Assembly (NCBI GenBank): GCA_040756745.1
Contig: JBFLYO010000033.1
Coordinates: forward strand, 1-44,647
Reading direction: 5' to 3'
Origin: JBFLYO01 sp040756745
GTDB lineage: Bacteria > Bacteroidota > Ignavibacteria > UBA10030 > UBA6906
Length of the DNA stretch: 44,647 nucleotides
The notes beneath the pieces were generated by a model. That model was given only the letters and a program-made list of their open reading frames with translations, was not told where the DNA came from and did no database searches. Shown one piece after another: positions 17,419 to 25,462 of the stretch. How positions within the stretch are numbered: the stretch's first letter is position 1; each line of letters starts with the position of its first letter. A program made the position numbers and the translations under genes.

Positions 17419-17609
17419 GTGCTATCCCTCCCGGGCCCGATGTACTGATCGAACAGCCGAACGAGCTTCTTTTGCGACACGGTGTCCAGGTCTTCGTCAT
17501 CCTTGTCCCGCTTGACAAACATCTCAAATTCCTCCTGGTCGTATCGCTTCATGCGCCGCGACACCTCCATCAGCGACACGATCATCTTGTGTTGCTCATC
17601 ATGTGTCAT
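17415..17609 (-). CDS. Small charged protein between addB and the oxidoreductase
   Basis: 64 residues, no family recognised. It is highly charged and helical in character (KMIVSLMEVSRRMKRYD, then EEFEMFVKRDKDDEDLDTVS), without cysteines or membrane segment. The ATG at 17609 overlaps the addB stop by ATGA and its own TGA overlaps the next ATG in the same way. It is thus coupled at both ends, which argues strongly that it is translated. The frame remains open 26 codons upstream inside addB, but the overlap start is better supported. It may be an accessory to AddAB or just a passenger. Confidence 0.7.
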   Translation of the reverse strand: MTHDEQHKMIVSLMEVSRRMKRYDQEEFEMFVKRDKDDEDLDTVSQKKLVRLFDQYIGPGRDST

Positions 17610-20600
17610 TCTGGTTCTCCCCGTTCCTTCGGTAAGTGTTTCAATGTCTGGATGCGGCAGACGGTCCGAACGTCGCACGACCCGCACACCTCCTCGACCA
17701 GCTCCGGGCGAGTAAGGGGGAACTCTCCCCCCGCCATTCCTTTGACCGCCTGTTCCGCGGCATCGCTGGCCCCGTCGATTACGTTCTGCAGCTCCCGTTC
17801 GTCCTGGACGAACTGCCTGTACTTCGAGCGGGCGGGGAAGGCCTTTCCCCGGAAGGTTTCGGCCGCGACCCCCGGTCTCAGCTCGACCGAGTCGCGAAGG
17901 CGGTAATAGAATCCCCCCGCAGGCGCAACCTCTCTCGATTCGCGCGCGCGCAGGAGCTCGCGGACGGCATGCAGATAGAGGGGAAGCTGCATGCTTCGCC
18001 CCTCCCGGATGTCCTTCAGACCCGGCACCTTGCTGCCGGTCTTGTAATCGATCACCGTGAAGAACCGGTCGCCCACGTCCACCCGGTCCACTTTTCCGCG
18101 GAGGCGGATCTGACCGAGCGTGACGGGATCGGGGGTGGAGAGGAGCGGGTCGACATTTCCTCCTGCCCCGGTCGCGCCGCCGAAACTCACCTCGAAGTAT
18201 GCCGGACTGAGGGGCTCCTCGCGACGACGTTCACATTCCAGGAATTCACGGAGGAGGCCGTCGGTGCCGTCGTGCCCGAGGATTGCCTCCTTCTCAATTT
18301 CCCAAAAGACGTCCGGAATGTCGAACCGGTCGAACGTGCGACTCGCGATGGCGATTGCCTCGCGGACCGCTGCCTCAAATTCCTCATCGCTGAGCATGCG
18401 CAGGGGTGGGAGGTTCCGTTCCCGTCGGGCTGTGAAGAACTCAAAAAGGATCTCGTGCATTGCCGATCCCTTTTCGCCCGCCGTAATCTCTTCGGCGAAC
18501 TCCTCCTCCGCTTCGAGTCGCAGCACCGCCCTGGCGAAGTAGCGGAACGGACACTCGGCATACGTTTCGAGTTGAGTTGCCGAAAAGACCCGCTCGTTCG
18601 TGCGCTCCAGAGCCTTCCGTTCGTCGTCTGCGAGCTGCGCAAGGATTCGGCCTTCGAACTCCGGCCGGGCGTGCGAGATCATCCTGCTCTCCTCGACGGC
18701 GGCCCGGGCAGCGACCTCGGCGCAGATGCGTTCGAGCCCCGGCGGCACGGGTGCTTCGGCCCCGGCCAACCCGATGTACCACCGGAGAAATTCGTCTGTT
18801 GCGCCGATATCAGAGGCAACCGGGTTCTCATCCGGCGTCTCGTAGCGTCGGACCCGTGCACACTTCGTCACGGCGTCCACGAACGACGAGCGAACGAGCT
18901 CGATGTCGCCATCGCGCAGGGGATAGGTAAGATACAGGTGCTCGGTCCAATTGGTTGCCGCCTGGTAGAAGAGGTATCGGTTCTCCCAGGTGTACCGCTG
19001 TTCCCGCAATGCCCGCCGATGGGCACTGAGAAACACCTCCGGCTGATAGACTGACGGGAATTCCCCGTCGACCAGACCGGCAACGATCATGACGTTGACG
19101 GGCAGCTCACGGGTCTCCTCGATCGACGTGACGAGGACACCGCGGCCGAATCGTTCGCGCACATTGTACCGTTCACGGCTGACCGCCGCTCTGAGGCGCT
19201 CGACGTGCATGCGGAGCGGGAGCGGGGTTCCCCCTTCACCCTGTGATTCGCTCATCGCCGTGACATCGCGCAGCACCTCACAGAACGACCTGAAGGCCCT
19301 GATGTCGCGTTCCATGACATCGGGATATTCACGGAGCGCCGGTGCGATCAACCGTCGTGAGACGCCCAGCGACCCGATGATATCGAGCACGCAACGTTCG
19401 AAGTCACGGGGGACAAGCTCGCCGTGGAGGGGCCGGAGGGTCTGTTCGATGGTCTCAAGGTCCACCTTTGCCTTCCGGTACGACGCGGCCTCTTCGTCGG
19501 CGCGCCGTACGTCACGGTCGTCTGTGCTCGCCGCCCGATCGGCATCGGCGAGTGACGCCGCCCGTTCCAGTCTGCCGCACCAGCTCGCGAACCCTGCTGT
19601 GGCCCTGACACGCGCGGCCGTTGAGGAAAGGTTTGCCGCGTCGAAGGGGGTCGCTGCGGACGGCCACAGGATCGAGGGCGAACCCGCCACGCGGAGGACA
19701 TCCTCGCGGCGGAATCCCCGCAATGGAATGGCGAGGAGGCCGAGCAGCGTGACAACAATGGGAGAGCGGGAGAGGTCGTAACGGTCCGTGATGTTGACGG
19801 GGATCTCGTATCGGCTGAATTGCTCGCGCAGGATATCGGTGTAGAGCTGCGGACGATGGAGCGCAACGCAGATCGTGTGCAGCTCTCTCCCGGGGACTTC
19901 GGCAGCGAGCCGCTTGATCAGCCTGCAAATCAGTTCGACCTCATGGGTTCTGTCCCTGGCAGCCATGATGGTCACGCAGGACGAAAGATCTGCCGGCTTC
20001 GCTTCCCTTCTCCGCCTGAACAGGTTGCGGGCGAGGTGATCGGCGGCGCGTTTCGCCTCCGGGGGCTTTTTCGAGAAGCCGAAGAAGAACGCCGACGCCG
20101 CCCGCTCCCGGTCGCCGCGCACTTCCCGGAATCCGAACCCGGTCAGAAGTCGGTAGTTCTCTTCGAGGTGGCCGAACAGATCCCTGTTCTCTGCCGTGTA
20201 ATCGAACATCATGGTCACCGAAAGACCCTTCACAGCGGAGACCCGCCGGATGACGCCGATCTCTGGAACCGAAAACTCATCGAACCCCGCCAGTGAGACG
20301 GTGACAACCGAAGGGAAGAGGGAGTGGAACGCGCGCCGGAACTGTTCCTGGGACCACCGGCCGGACAGAGCCCGGTAGATCCCCTCCAGGTCTTCAAGCG
20401 CAAGGGCGTCCAGACGCCGTTCGTACGAATCGTAGATCTTCGCTACGTCGGCGAGCTTGGGGTGTTCCTCCTCCCCGGCAAGCGACAGCTCCTCTTGGAG
20501 GTCGGAGGATGAGATGCCGGATTCCTTGAGCGTTACGAGCACCTCGACCAGGCGGTCGAACGTCCCCAGCGGAAGATGGACGTTACCCCCCCGCACGGTG

Positions 20601-20908
20601 AAATAGCGAAGCGAAGGGGCCACAGCGCGGACCGCTTCCTGAAAGAGGAGCGTCCGTGCCGGGCCTTCAACGACGTGGCGGGCGTCCGGCGACACGTTGT
20701 AGAGCGACCGGCAAAACGATTCGAGGGTATGGAGGGGCAGAGCGGGAGCCACCGCGCCGGGAGTCAGGCGCATGATCTCGCGCATCATGTGTCTGACCCG
20801 CCTCCTGGTCGGAACGATGACCAGGCATCCCTCCATGCGTGACTGCCGGACACGATCTTCAAACAGGAGCGCAGGAGGGCTCTCGCCGTGTTGCAGGATG
20901 ACGGGCAT
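17606..20908 (-). CDS. addB: ATP-dependent helicase/nuclease subunit B (AddB-like)
   Basis: About 1100 residues. The N-terminal region resembles an inactivated helicase fold as in AddB/RexB (CLVIVPTRRRVRHMMREIM, HTLESFCRSLY); a Walker A GKT is not visible. The C-terminal part is a PD-(D/E)XK nuclease: ATQLETYAECPFRYFARAVL, GSAMHEILFEFF, LRGKVDRVDVG and TVIDYKTGSKV. A terminal CGSCDVRTVC completes the four-Cys Fe-S staple with the Cys of AECPF. It pairs with AddA to resect double-strand ends. The ATG at 20908 is preferred over upstream in-frame codons that would run into the divergent prenyltransferase region; its ribosome binding site is weak. It is translationally coupled to the 64-residue gene downstream. 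Confidence 0.88.
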   Translation of the reverse strand: MPVILQHGESPPALLFEDRVRQSRMEGCLVIVPTRRRVRHMMREIMRLTPGAVAPALPLHTLESFCRSLYNVSPDARHVVEGPARTLLFQEAVRAVAPSLRYFTVRGGNVHLPLGTFDRLVEVLVTLKESGISSSDLQEELSLAGEEEHPKLADVAKIYDSYERRLDALALEDLEGIYRALSGRWSQEQFRRAFHSLFPSVVTVSLAGFDEFSVPEIGVIRRVSAVKGLSVTMMFDYTAENRDLFGHLEENYRLLTGFGFREVRGDRERAASAFFFGFSKKPPEAKRAADHLARNLFRRRREAKPADLSSCVTIMAARDRTHEVELICRLIKRLAAEVPGRELHTICVALHRPQLYTDILREQFSRYEIPVNITDRYDLSRSPIVVTLLGLLAIPLRGFRREDVLRVAGSPSILWPSAATPFDAANLSSTAARVRATAGFASWCGRLERAASLADADRAASTDDRDVRRADEEAASYRKAKVDLETIEQTLRPLHGELVPRDFERCVLDIIGSLGVSRRLIAPALREYPDVMERDIRAFRSFCEVLRDVTAMSESQGEGGTPLPLRMHVERLRAAVSRERYNVRERFGRGVLVTSIEETRELPVNVMIVAGLVDGEFPSVYQPEVFLSAHRRALREQRYTWENRYLFYQAATNWTEHLYLTYPLRDGDIELVRSSFVDAVTKCARVRRYETPDENPVASDIGATDEFLRWYIGLAGAEAPVPPGLERICAEVAARAAVEESRMISHARPEFEGRILAQLADDERKALERTNERVFSATQLETYAECPFRYFARAVLRLEAEEEFAEEITAGEKGSAMHEILFEFFTARRERNLPPLRMLSDEEFEAAVREAIAIASRTFDRFDIPDVFWEIEKEAILGHDGTDGLLREFLECERRREEPLSPAYFEVSFGGATGAGGNVDPLLSTPDPVTLGQIRLRGKVDRVDVGDRFFTVIDYKTGSKVPGLKDIREGRSMQLPLYLHAVRELLRARESREVAPAGGFYYRLRDSVELRPGVAAETFRGKAFPARSKYRQFVQDERELQNVIDGASDAAEQAVKGMAGGEFPLTRPELVEEVCGSCDVRTVCRIQTLKHLPKERGEPE

Positions 20909-21036
20909 GCCCGATGGTACAAAAAAAAACTCGCTCCCACAACGGGACCCTCGGCTTGATTTTGCGGCAGCGATTGGACACATTGGGGCGCAGACCACCG
21001 TCACGCGTGCCCAACTACGAACGGCCCTCACCCGCA

Positions 21037-21924
21037 ATGCTCCGGCACATCCTCGCACTCCTCCGCCCGAAGCACTGGATCAAGAATCTCGTCGTGTTTG
21101 CCCCGCTCATTTTCGCAAAAGAGTTGTTCGAGCCGGGCCAGTTTCTCCTCGCCGTCGATGCGTTCCTGGCGTTCTGTCTCACCGCGAGCGCCGTCTACGT
21201 CATCAACGACATGGCTGACGCAGACGCGGACAGAGCACATCCGTTGAAGAAGAACCGCCCGATCGCCGCCCGGACGGTTTCCACTCGAACGGCAATGACA
21301 CTCCTCGTCGTCCTCCTCGCGCTCGACATGCTGCTCTGTCTGGGCCTGGCCTCCCGCGCGGTGCTCCTGCTCGCGGCGTACTTCCTGATGAACCTGGCGT
21401 ATTCGTTCAAACTGAAGGATGTCTTGCTGCTTGACGTCTTTGTCATTGCGGCGGGCTTCATGCTGCGGGTGCTGGCGGGCGCGTACGCCATCGGCGTACA
21501 GGTGTCGAGCTGGATCGTGCTTTGCTCGATGTTTATTTCTCTCTTCCTGGGTCTCGCGAAACGGCGGGGGGAAATCGTCCAGTTTCAGGGGACGGGCAAC
21601 GACGCGCCGCGCGCTGTGCTGCGGCTCTACAGCGTGGGGTCACTCGAGCAGATGCTGACGATCGCGGCGGCGGGGGCGGTGATCTCCTATGCCCTCTACA
21701 CCGTCGCGCCGCGGACGATGGAAATCTTCGGCACAGACAAGCTGATCTACACGACGGTCTTTGTCATTTACGGGGTATTCCGCTACCTCTTCCTGATCCA
21801 CGCCGGCAAACAGATCGAAAATCCGACCAATGCGCTCACATCGGATGTCCCCATCCTCGTCAATGGGGCGCTCTGGATCCTCGCCTGCATCTACCTCATT
21901 TATTACCGTCTGGGCATCTTCTAG
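21037..21924 (+). CDS. UbiA-family prenyltransferase, decaprenyl-phosphate phosphoribosyltransferase-like
   Basis: 295 residues with about eight to nine membrane helices. The N-terminus LRHILALLRPKHWIKN and VYVINDMADADADRAHPLK (Asp-rich motif, near residues 53-71) match UbiA-superfamily DPPR synthases. So does YSFKLKDVLLLDVFVIAAGF followed by RVLAGA. That enzyme transfers phosphoribose from PRPP to polyprenyl phosphate, making the lipid donor for arabinose or ribose addition in mycobacteria. Here it may feed envelope glycan synthesis. A GT-C glycosyltransferase that could use a polyprenyl-linked sugar is about 3.5 kb away. The ATG at 21037 gives the family N-terminus; upstream in-frame codons look non-coding. 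It is divergent from addB with 128 bp between starts. Confidence 0.86.
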   Translation: MLRHILALLRPKHWIKNLVVFAPLIFAKELFEPGQFLLAVDAFLAFCLTASAVYVINDMADADADRAHPLKKNRPIAARTVSTRTAMTLLVVLLALDMLLCLGLASRAVLLLAAYFLMNLAYSFKLKDVLLLDVFVIAAGFMLRVLAGAYAIGVQVSSWIVLCSMFISLFLGLAKRRGEIVQFQGTGNDAPRAVLRLYSVGSLEQMLTIAAAGAVISYALYTVAPRTMEIFGTDKLIYTTVFVIYGVFRYLFLIHAGKQIENPTNALTSDVPILVNGALWILACIYLIYYRLGIF

Positions 21925-21929
21925 GGACG

Positions 21930-22313
21930 CTACACCGCGGCAATCACCCGCTCGAGCTTCGCCCGCGCCTCTTCGGCGACCACACGAAGCTCCGGCGTGT
22001 CCACAAGCGTGCTGATGACCCTCGGGTCGAATGCAGCGACGGTCGTTCCACCGCCCGTTTCATACACGACGACATTGCAGGGGAGCAGGAGCCCTATCGC
22101 TTCATCGGCGCTCAGGGCACGATAGGCAAGGGGGGGATTGCAGGCGCCGAGGATGACATATCGGCGGAAATCGACCCCCAGTTTCTGTCGCATCGTCTCT
22201 TTCACGTCGATCGTCGTGAGCACACCAAACCCCTCCCTTTTCAGCTCATCTGTCACCTTTGTCACTGCCTGATCGTACCCCAACCCCACACTGCGTGAAA
22301 TGCCGTAGTTCAT
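21930..22313 (-). CDS. DUF302 family protein
   Basis: 127 residues matching DUF302: an N-terminal YGISRSVGLGYDQAVTKVTD, the central block LKREGFGVLTTIDV, and the typical YVILGACNPPLAYRALSAD and IGLLLPCNVVVYE. The two conserved cysteines in ACNPP and LPCNV are present. The function of the family is not established; members are often next to redox or metal-related genes. The ATG has AGGGAG upstream. It follows the FmdB gene by 10 bp, so the two form an operon, and it converges on the prenyltransferase with a 5-bp gap. Confidence 0.92.
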   Translation of the reverse strand: MNYGISRSVGLGYDQAVTKVTDELKREGFGVLTTIDVKETMRQKLGVDFRRYVILGACNPPLAYRALSADEAIGLLLPCNVVVYETGGGTTVAAFDPRVISTLVDTPELRVVAEEARAKLERVIAAV

Positions 22314-22323
22314 TGGTGTCTCC

Positions 22324-22560
22324 CTAATTCAGGCCGCAGGAGCCTCCGCAGCACGACCCGTCGCTGCATGAAGGCGCGCCGCCGGCATCGAAGGATGATG
22401 CGGAACTCTTCCCCATGCTGACGACAGGGGCTGAGATCAGCCGGGTGTGCGCCGTCGATCCGCAACGTGGGCAGATCACGTCCTCCACCACTTCGCGGAC
22501 CTTGTGGAACACATCGTATGTTGCATGACAGGCGTCGCACCTGTAATCGTACGTCGGCAT
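22324..22560 (-). CDS. FmdB-family zinc-ribbon protein
   Basis: 78 residues. It starts MPTYDYRCDACHATYDVF and continues with VICPRCGST, giving the CxxC...CxxC zinc ribbon of FmdB/CxxC_CXXC_SSSS proteins. The Ser/Gly/Cys-rich tail (SDGSCCGGSCGLN) is also common in the family. FmdB was named as a putative regulator of formamide/formate genes, but the role of this large group is unclear. It is first in an operon with a DUF302 gene. The start lies opposite clpC, with 277 bp between the two starts. Confidence 0.92.
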   Translation of the reverse strand: MPTYDYRCDACHATYDVFHKVREVVEDVICPRCGSTAHTRLISAPVVSMGKSSASSFDAGGAPSCSDGSCCGGSCGLN

Positions 22561-22690
22561 GGCTGCGGTTCCCTTTCTGTGATTTGGTTTCTGTCACCCG
22601 GGCAATCGGATGGTGCTTCCATCAGCCTTCCACGCCCGTGTGCCCAACATGAGATGCGAAAAACGCGAAAAAGATTCAACAGTAACCGGT

Positions 22691-22719
22691 TTGACTCTCC
22701 CCCCCTGAATCTGTATATT
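22691..22719 (+). promoter_or_regulatory. Sigma-70-like promoter of clpC
   Basis: TTGACT (22691-22696) and TATATT (22714-22719) are separated by exactly 17 bases. Each box matches five of six consensus positions. The spacer holds a run of seven C followed by TGA, much like the spacer of the fadL-like gene. The predicted leader to the ATG at 22838 is about 110 bases. No CIRCE element and no CtsR-type repeat was seen. Confidence 0.7.
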
Positions 22720-22837
22720 CGATCCAGAGGGTGAGTTCCCCCGCCCCGCGGGAGGAACCTTTATAAAGAGAGGGGGCGTTGTAAAATGTATACTTCCGGG
22801 GCGTTTTGACGGACAATCACTTCTCCAAGGGATCGGG

Positions 22838-25345
22838 ATGGAAGGCAATTTCTCAAACAGGGTTCAGGATGTCATCCGGCTCAGCCGGGAGGAAGCGTTG
22901 CGGCTGGGGCATGACTACATCGGTACGGAGCACCTCCTCCTCGGCGTGATCCGGGAGGGCGAGGGTATCGCCGTCAAGATCCTGAGAAACCTTGGAGTCG
23001 ACCTCTACAAGCTGAAGAAGGCAATCGAGGACACGGTCCGCACCTCGGGCGGGACGCTCACCATCGGGAACATCCCGCTGACGAAGCAGGCGGAGAAGGT
23101 TCTGAAGATCACGTACCTGGAAGCCAAGCTGTACAAGTCCGATGTGATCGGCACCGAGCATCTGCTACTTTCGCTTCTGCGCGACGACGACAACATCGCG
23201 GCGCAGATCCTCCATCAGTTCAACATCCACTACGACGTCGTCCGCGGCGAACTCGACAACATTATCAGCGGCAAGCCCTCCTCCCCTCCCCATGCACAGT
23301 CGGGCACGCCGGAGAAAAAGCCTGAAAAATCCAAGACCCCGGTGCTCGACAACTTCGGCCATGATCTGACGAAAATGGCGGCAGAGGACAAGCTCGACCC
23401 GATCGTCGGCCGGGAGAAGGAGATCGAGCGGGTCGCGCAGGTGCTCAGCAGGCGAAAGAAGAACAACCCTGTCCTGATCGGCGAGCCGGGCGTGGGAAAG
23501 ACCGCCATCGCGGAGGGGCTGGCCATGCGCATCGTGCAGAAGAAGGTGAGCCGCGTGCTGCACGGGAAGCGCGTCGTCACGCTGGATCTTGCCGCCCTGG
23601 TGGCAGGAACCAAGTACCGCGGCCAGTTCGAAGAGCGGATGAAGGCCGTGATGAACGAGCTGGAGAAGGCGAAGGACGTCATCCTCTTCATCGACGAACT
23701 CCACACGATCGTCGGTGCCGGCGGCGCCTCGGGATCACTGGATGCCTCCAACATGTTCAAGCCCGCGCTCTCGCGAGGAGAGCTCCAGTGCATCGGCGCG
23801 ACGACGCTCGATGAGTATCGACAGTATATCGAGAAGGACGGCGCCCTCGACCGGCGGTTCCAAAAGATCATGGTGGACCCGACAACGGTCGAGGAAACCA
23901 TCCAGATTCTGCGGAACATCAAGCACAAATACGAGGAGCACCACGGCGTCCGCTACACGGACAAATCGATCGACGCAGCCGTGCGCCTGAGCGACCGGTA
24001 CATCACCGACCGCTTCCTCCCCGACAAGGCGATCGACGTGCTGGACGAATCCGGCTCGCGGGTACACCTGGCCAACATCCATGTGCCGAAAGAGATCGTC
24101 GATCTCGAAGCCGAAGTGGAGAAGATCAAGCAGTCGAAGAATCAGGTCGTCAAGAACCAGAACTTCGAGGAGGCGGCGCGGCTGAGGGACCTCGAGAAGA
24201 AGCTTCTGAGCGACCTGGAGATCGCCAAGCGCGAATGGGAACTCAGGGCACAGGACACCGTGCATGACGTGACCGAAGACAACATGGCCGACGTCGTCGC
24301 GATGATGACCGGCATCCCCGTGAACAAGATCGCCCAGTCCGAATCCGAGAAACTCCTCCAGATGGATAAAGTCCTCAAGGACCAGGTCGTCGGACAGGAT
24401 GAAGCGCTGGAGAAGCTGACCAAGGCAATCCGGCGGACGAGGGCGGGACTCAAGGATCCGCGGCGGCCGATCGGGTCATTCATCTTCCTGGGACCGACCG
24501 GTGTCGGGAAGACGGAGATGGCCAAGGCCCTTGCGCGGTACCTCTTCGACACGGAGGACGCGCTCATACGGATCGACATGAGCGAATATATGGAAAAGTT
24601 CGCCGTGTCCCGACTCGTGGGAGCCCCCCCCGGGTACGTCGGCTACGAGGAAGGAGGCCAGCTGACCGAGAAGGTACGGCGCAAGCCCTATGCCGTCGTC
24701 CTCCTCGATGAGATCGAAAAGGCGCATCCGGACGTGTTCAATATCCTCCTCCAGGTGCTGGACGACGGGATCCTGACCGACAGCCTCGGACGCCGGGTGG
24801 ACTTCAAGAACACCATCCTCATCATGACGTCGAACATCGGCACGCGCGACCTGAAGAAGTCGGGCAGCTTCGGCTTCGGCGCACAGTCGGCGGCGGGTGA
24901 CTACGGCGCAATGAAGTCGACCATTGAAGAAGCCCTCAAGCGGGTCTTCAACCCCGAGTTCCTGAACAGGATCGACGACACGATCATCTTCCACCAGCTT
25001 GAAATGTCCCACATCATGGACATCGTTACGATCCAGATGAAGGACATCACCAAGCGCGTGAGCGGACTGGGGATCACGATCGAGCTGACGAAGGCGGCAA
25101 AGGAATTCCTGGCCGACAAGGGGTACGATCCCTCCTTCGGCGCGCGCCCGCTACGTCGCGCCCTGCAGCGCTACGTCGAAGACCCCGTGGCCGAGGAACT
25201 CCTGAAGGGAAAGTACCCCGAAGGGACCACCATCAAGGTCCGGGTGAACAAGAAAACCGAGGATCTCCGGTTCAGCGCGATCCTTCCGGGCAAGAAAGAG
25301 GAGCCGGAGGACGAGGAGGAGGAGAAGCAAGCGGACGTGACGTAA
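22838..25345 (+). CDS. clpC: ATP-dependent Clp protease ATP-binding subunit ClpC
   Basis: 835 residues. The double Clp N-domain (1-145) has the repeated IGTEHLLLGVIREGEG and IGTEHLLLSLLRDDDN. AAA domain 1 has Walker A GEPGVGKT (215-222) and VILFIDELHT. A UVR/M-domain segment QNFEEAARLRDLEKKL (about 440) identifies ClpC as opposed to ClpA or ClpB. AAA domain 2 has GPTGVGKT (about 551-558) and VVLLDEIEKAHPDVF. The ClpP-docking loop appears as SFGFGA. ClpC unfolds substrates for ClpP. The acidic C-terminal tail is Glu-rich. No mcsA, mcsB or ctsR is adjacent, so the regulation differs from that of Firmicutes. It has its own promoter and an intrinsic terminator. Confidence 0.97.
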   Translation: MEGNFSNRVQDVIRLSREEALRLGHDYIGTEHLLLGVIREGEGIAVKILRNLGVDLYKLKKAIEDTVRTSGGTLTIGNIPLTKQAEKVLKITYLEAKLYKSDVIGTEHLLLSLLRDDDNIAAQILHQFNIHYDVVRGELDNIISGKPSSPPHAQSGTPEKKPEKSKTPVLDNFGHDLTKMAAEDKLDPIVGREKEIERVAQVLSRRKKNNPVLIGEPGVGKTAIAEGLAMRIVQKKVSRVLHGKRVVTLDLAALVAGTKYRGQFEERMKAVMNELEKAKDVILFIDELHTIVGAGGASGSLDASNMFKPALSRGELQCIGATTLDEYRQYIEKDGALDRRFQKIMVDPTTVEETIQILRNIKHKYEEHHGVRYTDKSIDAAVRLSDRYITDRFLPDKAIDVLDESGSRVHLANIHVPKEIVDLEAEVEKIKQSKNQVVKNQNFEEAARLRDLEKKLLSDLEIAKREWELRAQDTVHDVTEDNMADVVAMMTGIPVNKIAQSESEKLLQMDKVLKDQVVGQDEALEKLTKAIRRTRAGLKDPRRPIGSFIFLGPTGVGKTEMAKALARYLFDTEDALIRIDMSEYMEKFAVSRLVGAPPGYVGYEEGGQLTEKVRRKPYAVVLLDEIEKAHPDVFNILLQVLDDGILTDSLGRRVDFKNTILIMTSNIGTRDLKKSGSFGFGAQSAAGDYGAMKSTIEEALKRVFNPEFLNRIDDTIIFHQLEMSHIMDIVTIQMKDITKRVSGLGITIELTKAAKEFLADKGYDPSFGARPLRRALQRYVEDPVAEELLKGKYPEGTTIKVRVNKKTEDLRFSAILPGKKEEPEDEEEEKQADVT

Positions 25346-25420
25346 GAATGAAGAGAGGAGAGAGATGAGAGAAGAGAGAGTGATGAGTTAAGAGTGATGA
25401 GTAAGGAGTTGAGATAATGA
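25346..25420 (+). repeat. Degenerate purine-rich GATGAG/GAGA repeat after clpC
   Basis: Immediately after the clpC stop the plus strand is almost all A and G with scattered T, made of imperfect AGAGAG, GATGAG and AGTGATGAGT units. It ends where the terminator stem begins. It resembles the purine-rich spacer at 516-584 in position (directly after a stop codon), strand bias and word content. No open frame or site was found in it. Confidence 0.65.
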
Positions 25421-25453
25421 GAGCGCAGGAGGTGGCTGCGCTCTTTGTTTTTT
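25421..25453 (+). terminator. Intrinsic terminator of clpC
   Basis: GAGCGCA (25421-25427) pairs with TGCGCTC (25437-25443) across a nine-base loop, followed by TTTGTTTTTT. This is a good Rho-independent terminator, and it shows that the downstream glycosyltransferase is probably not read from the clpC promoter. Confidence 0.82.
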
Positions 25454-25462
25454 CAGGGGCTG

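Noticed and set aside
17636..19054. A 472-codon open frame on the plus strand, antisense to addB
   Set aside because: The opposite strand encodes clear AddB nuclease motifs. High GC content leaves long stop-free antisense frames, and this one has no recognisable domain.
25445..25462. TTG start six codons upstream for the GT-C glycosyltransferase
   Set aside because: The TTG lies inside the T-run of the clpC terminator and has no ribosome binding site.
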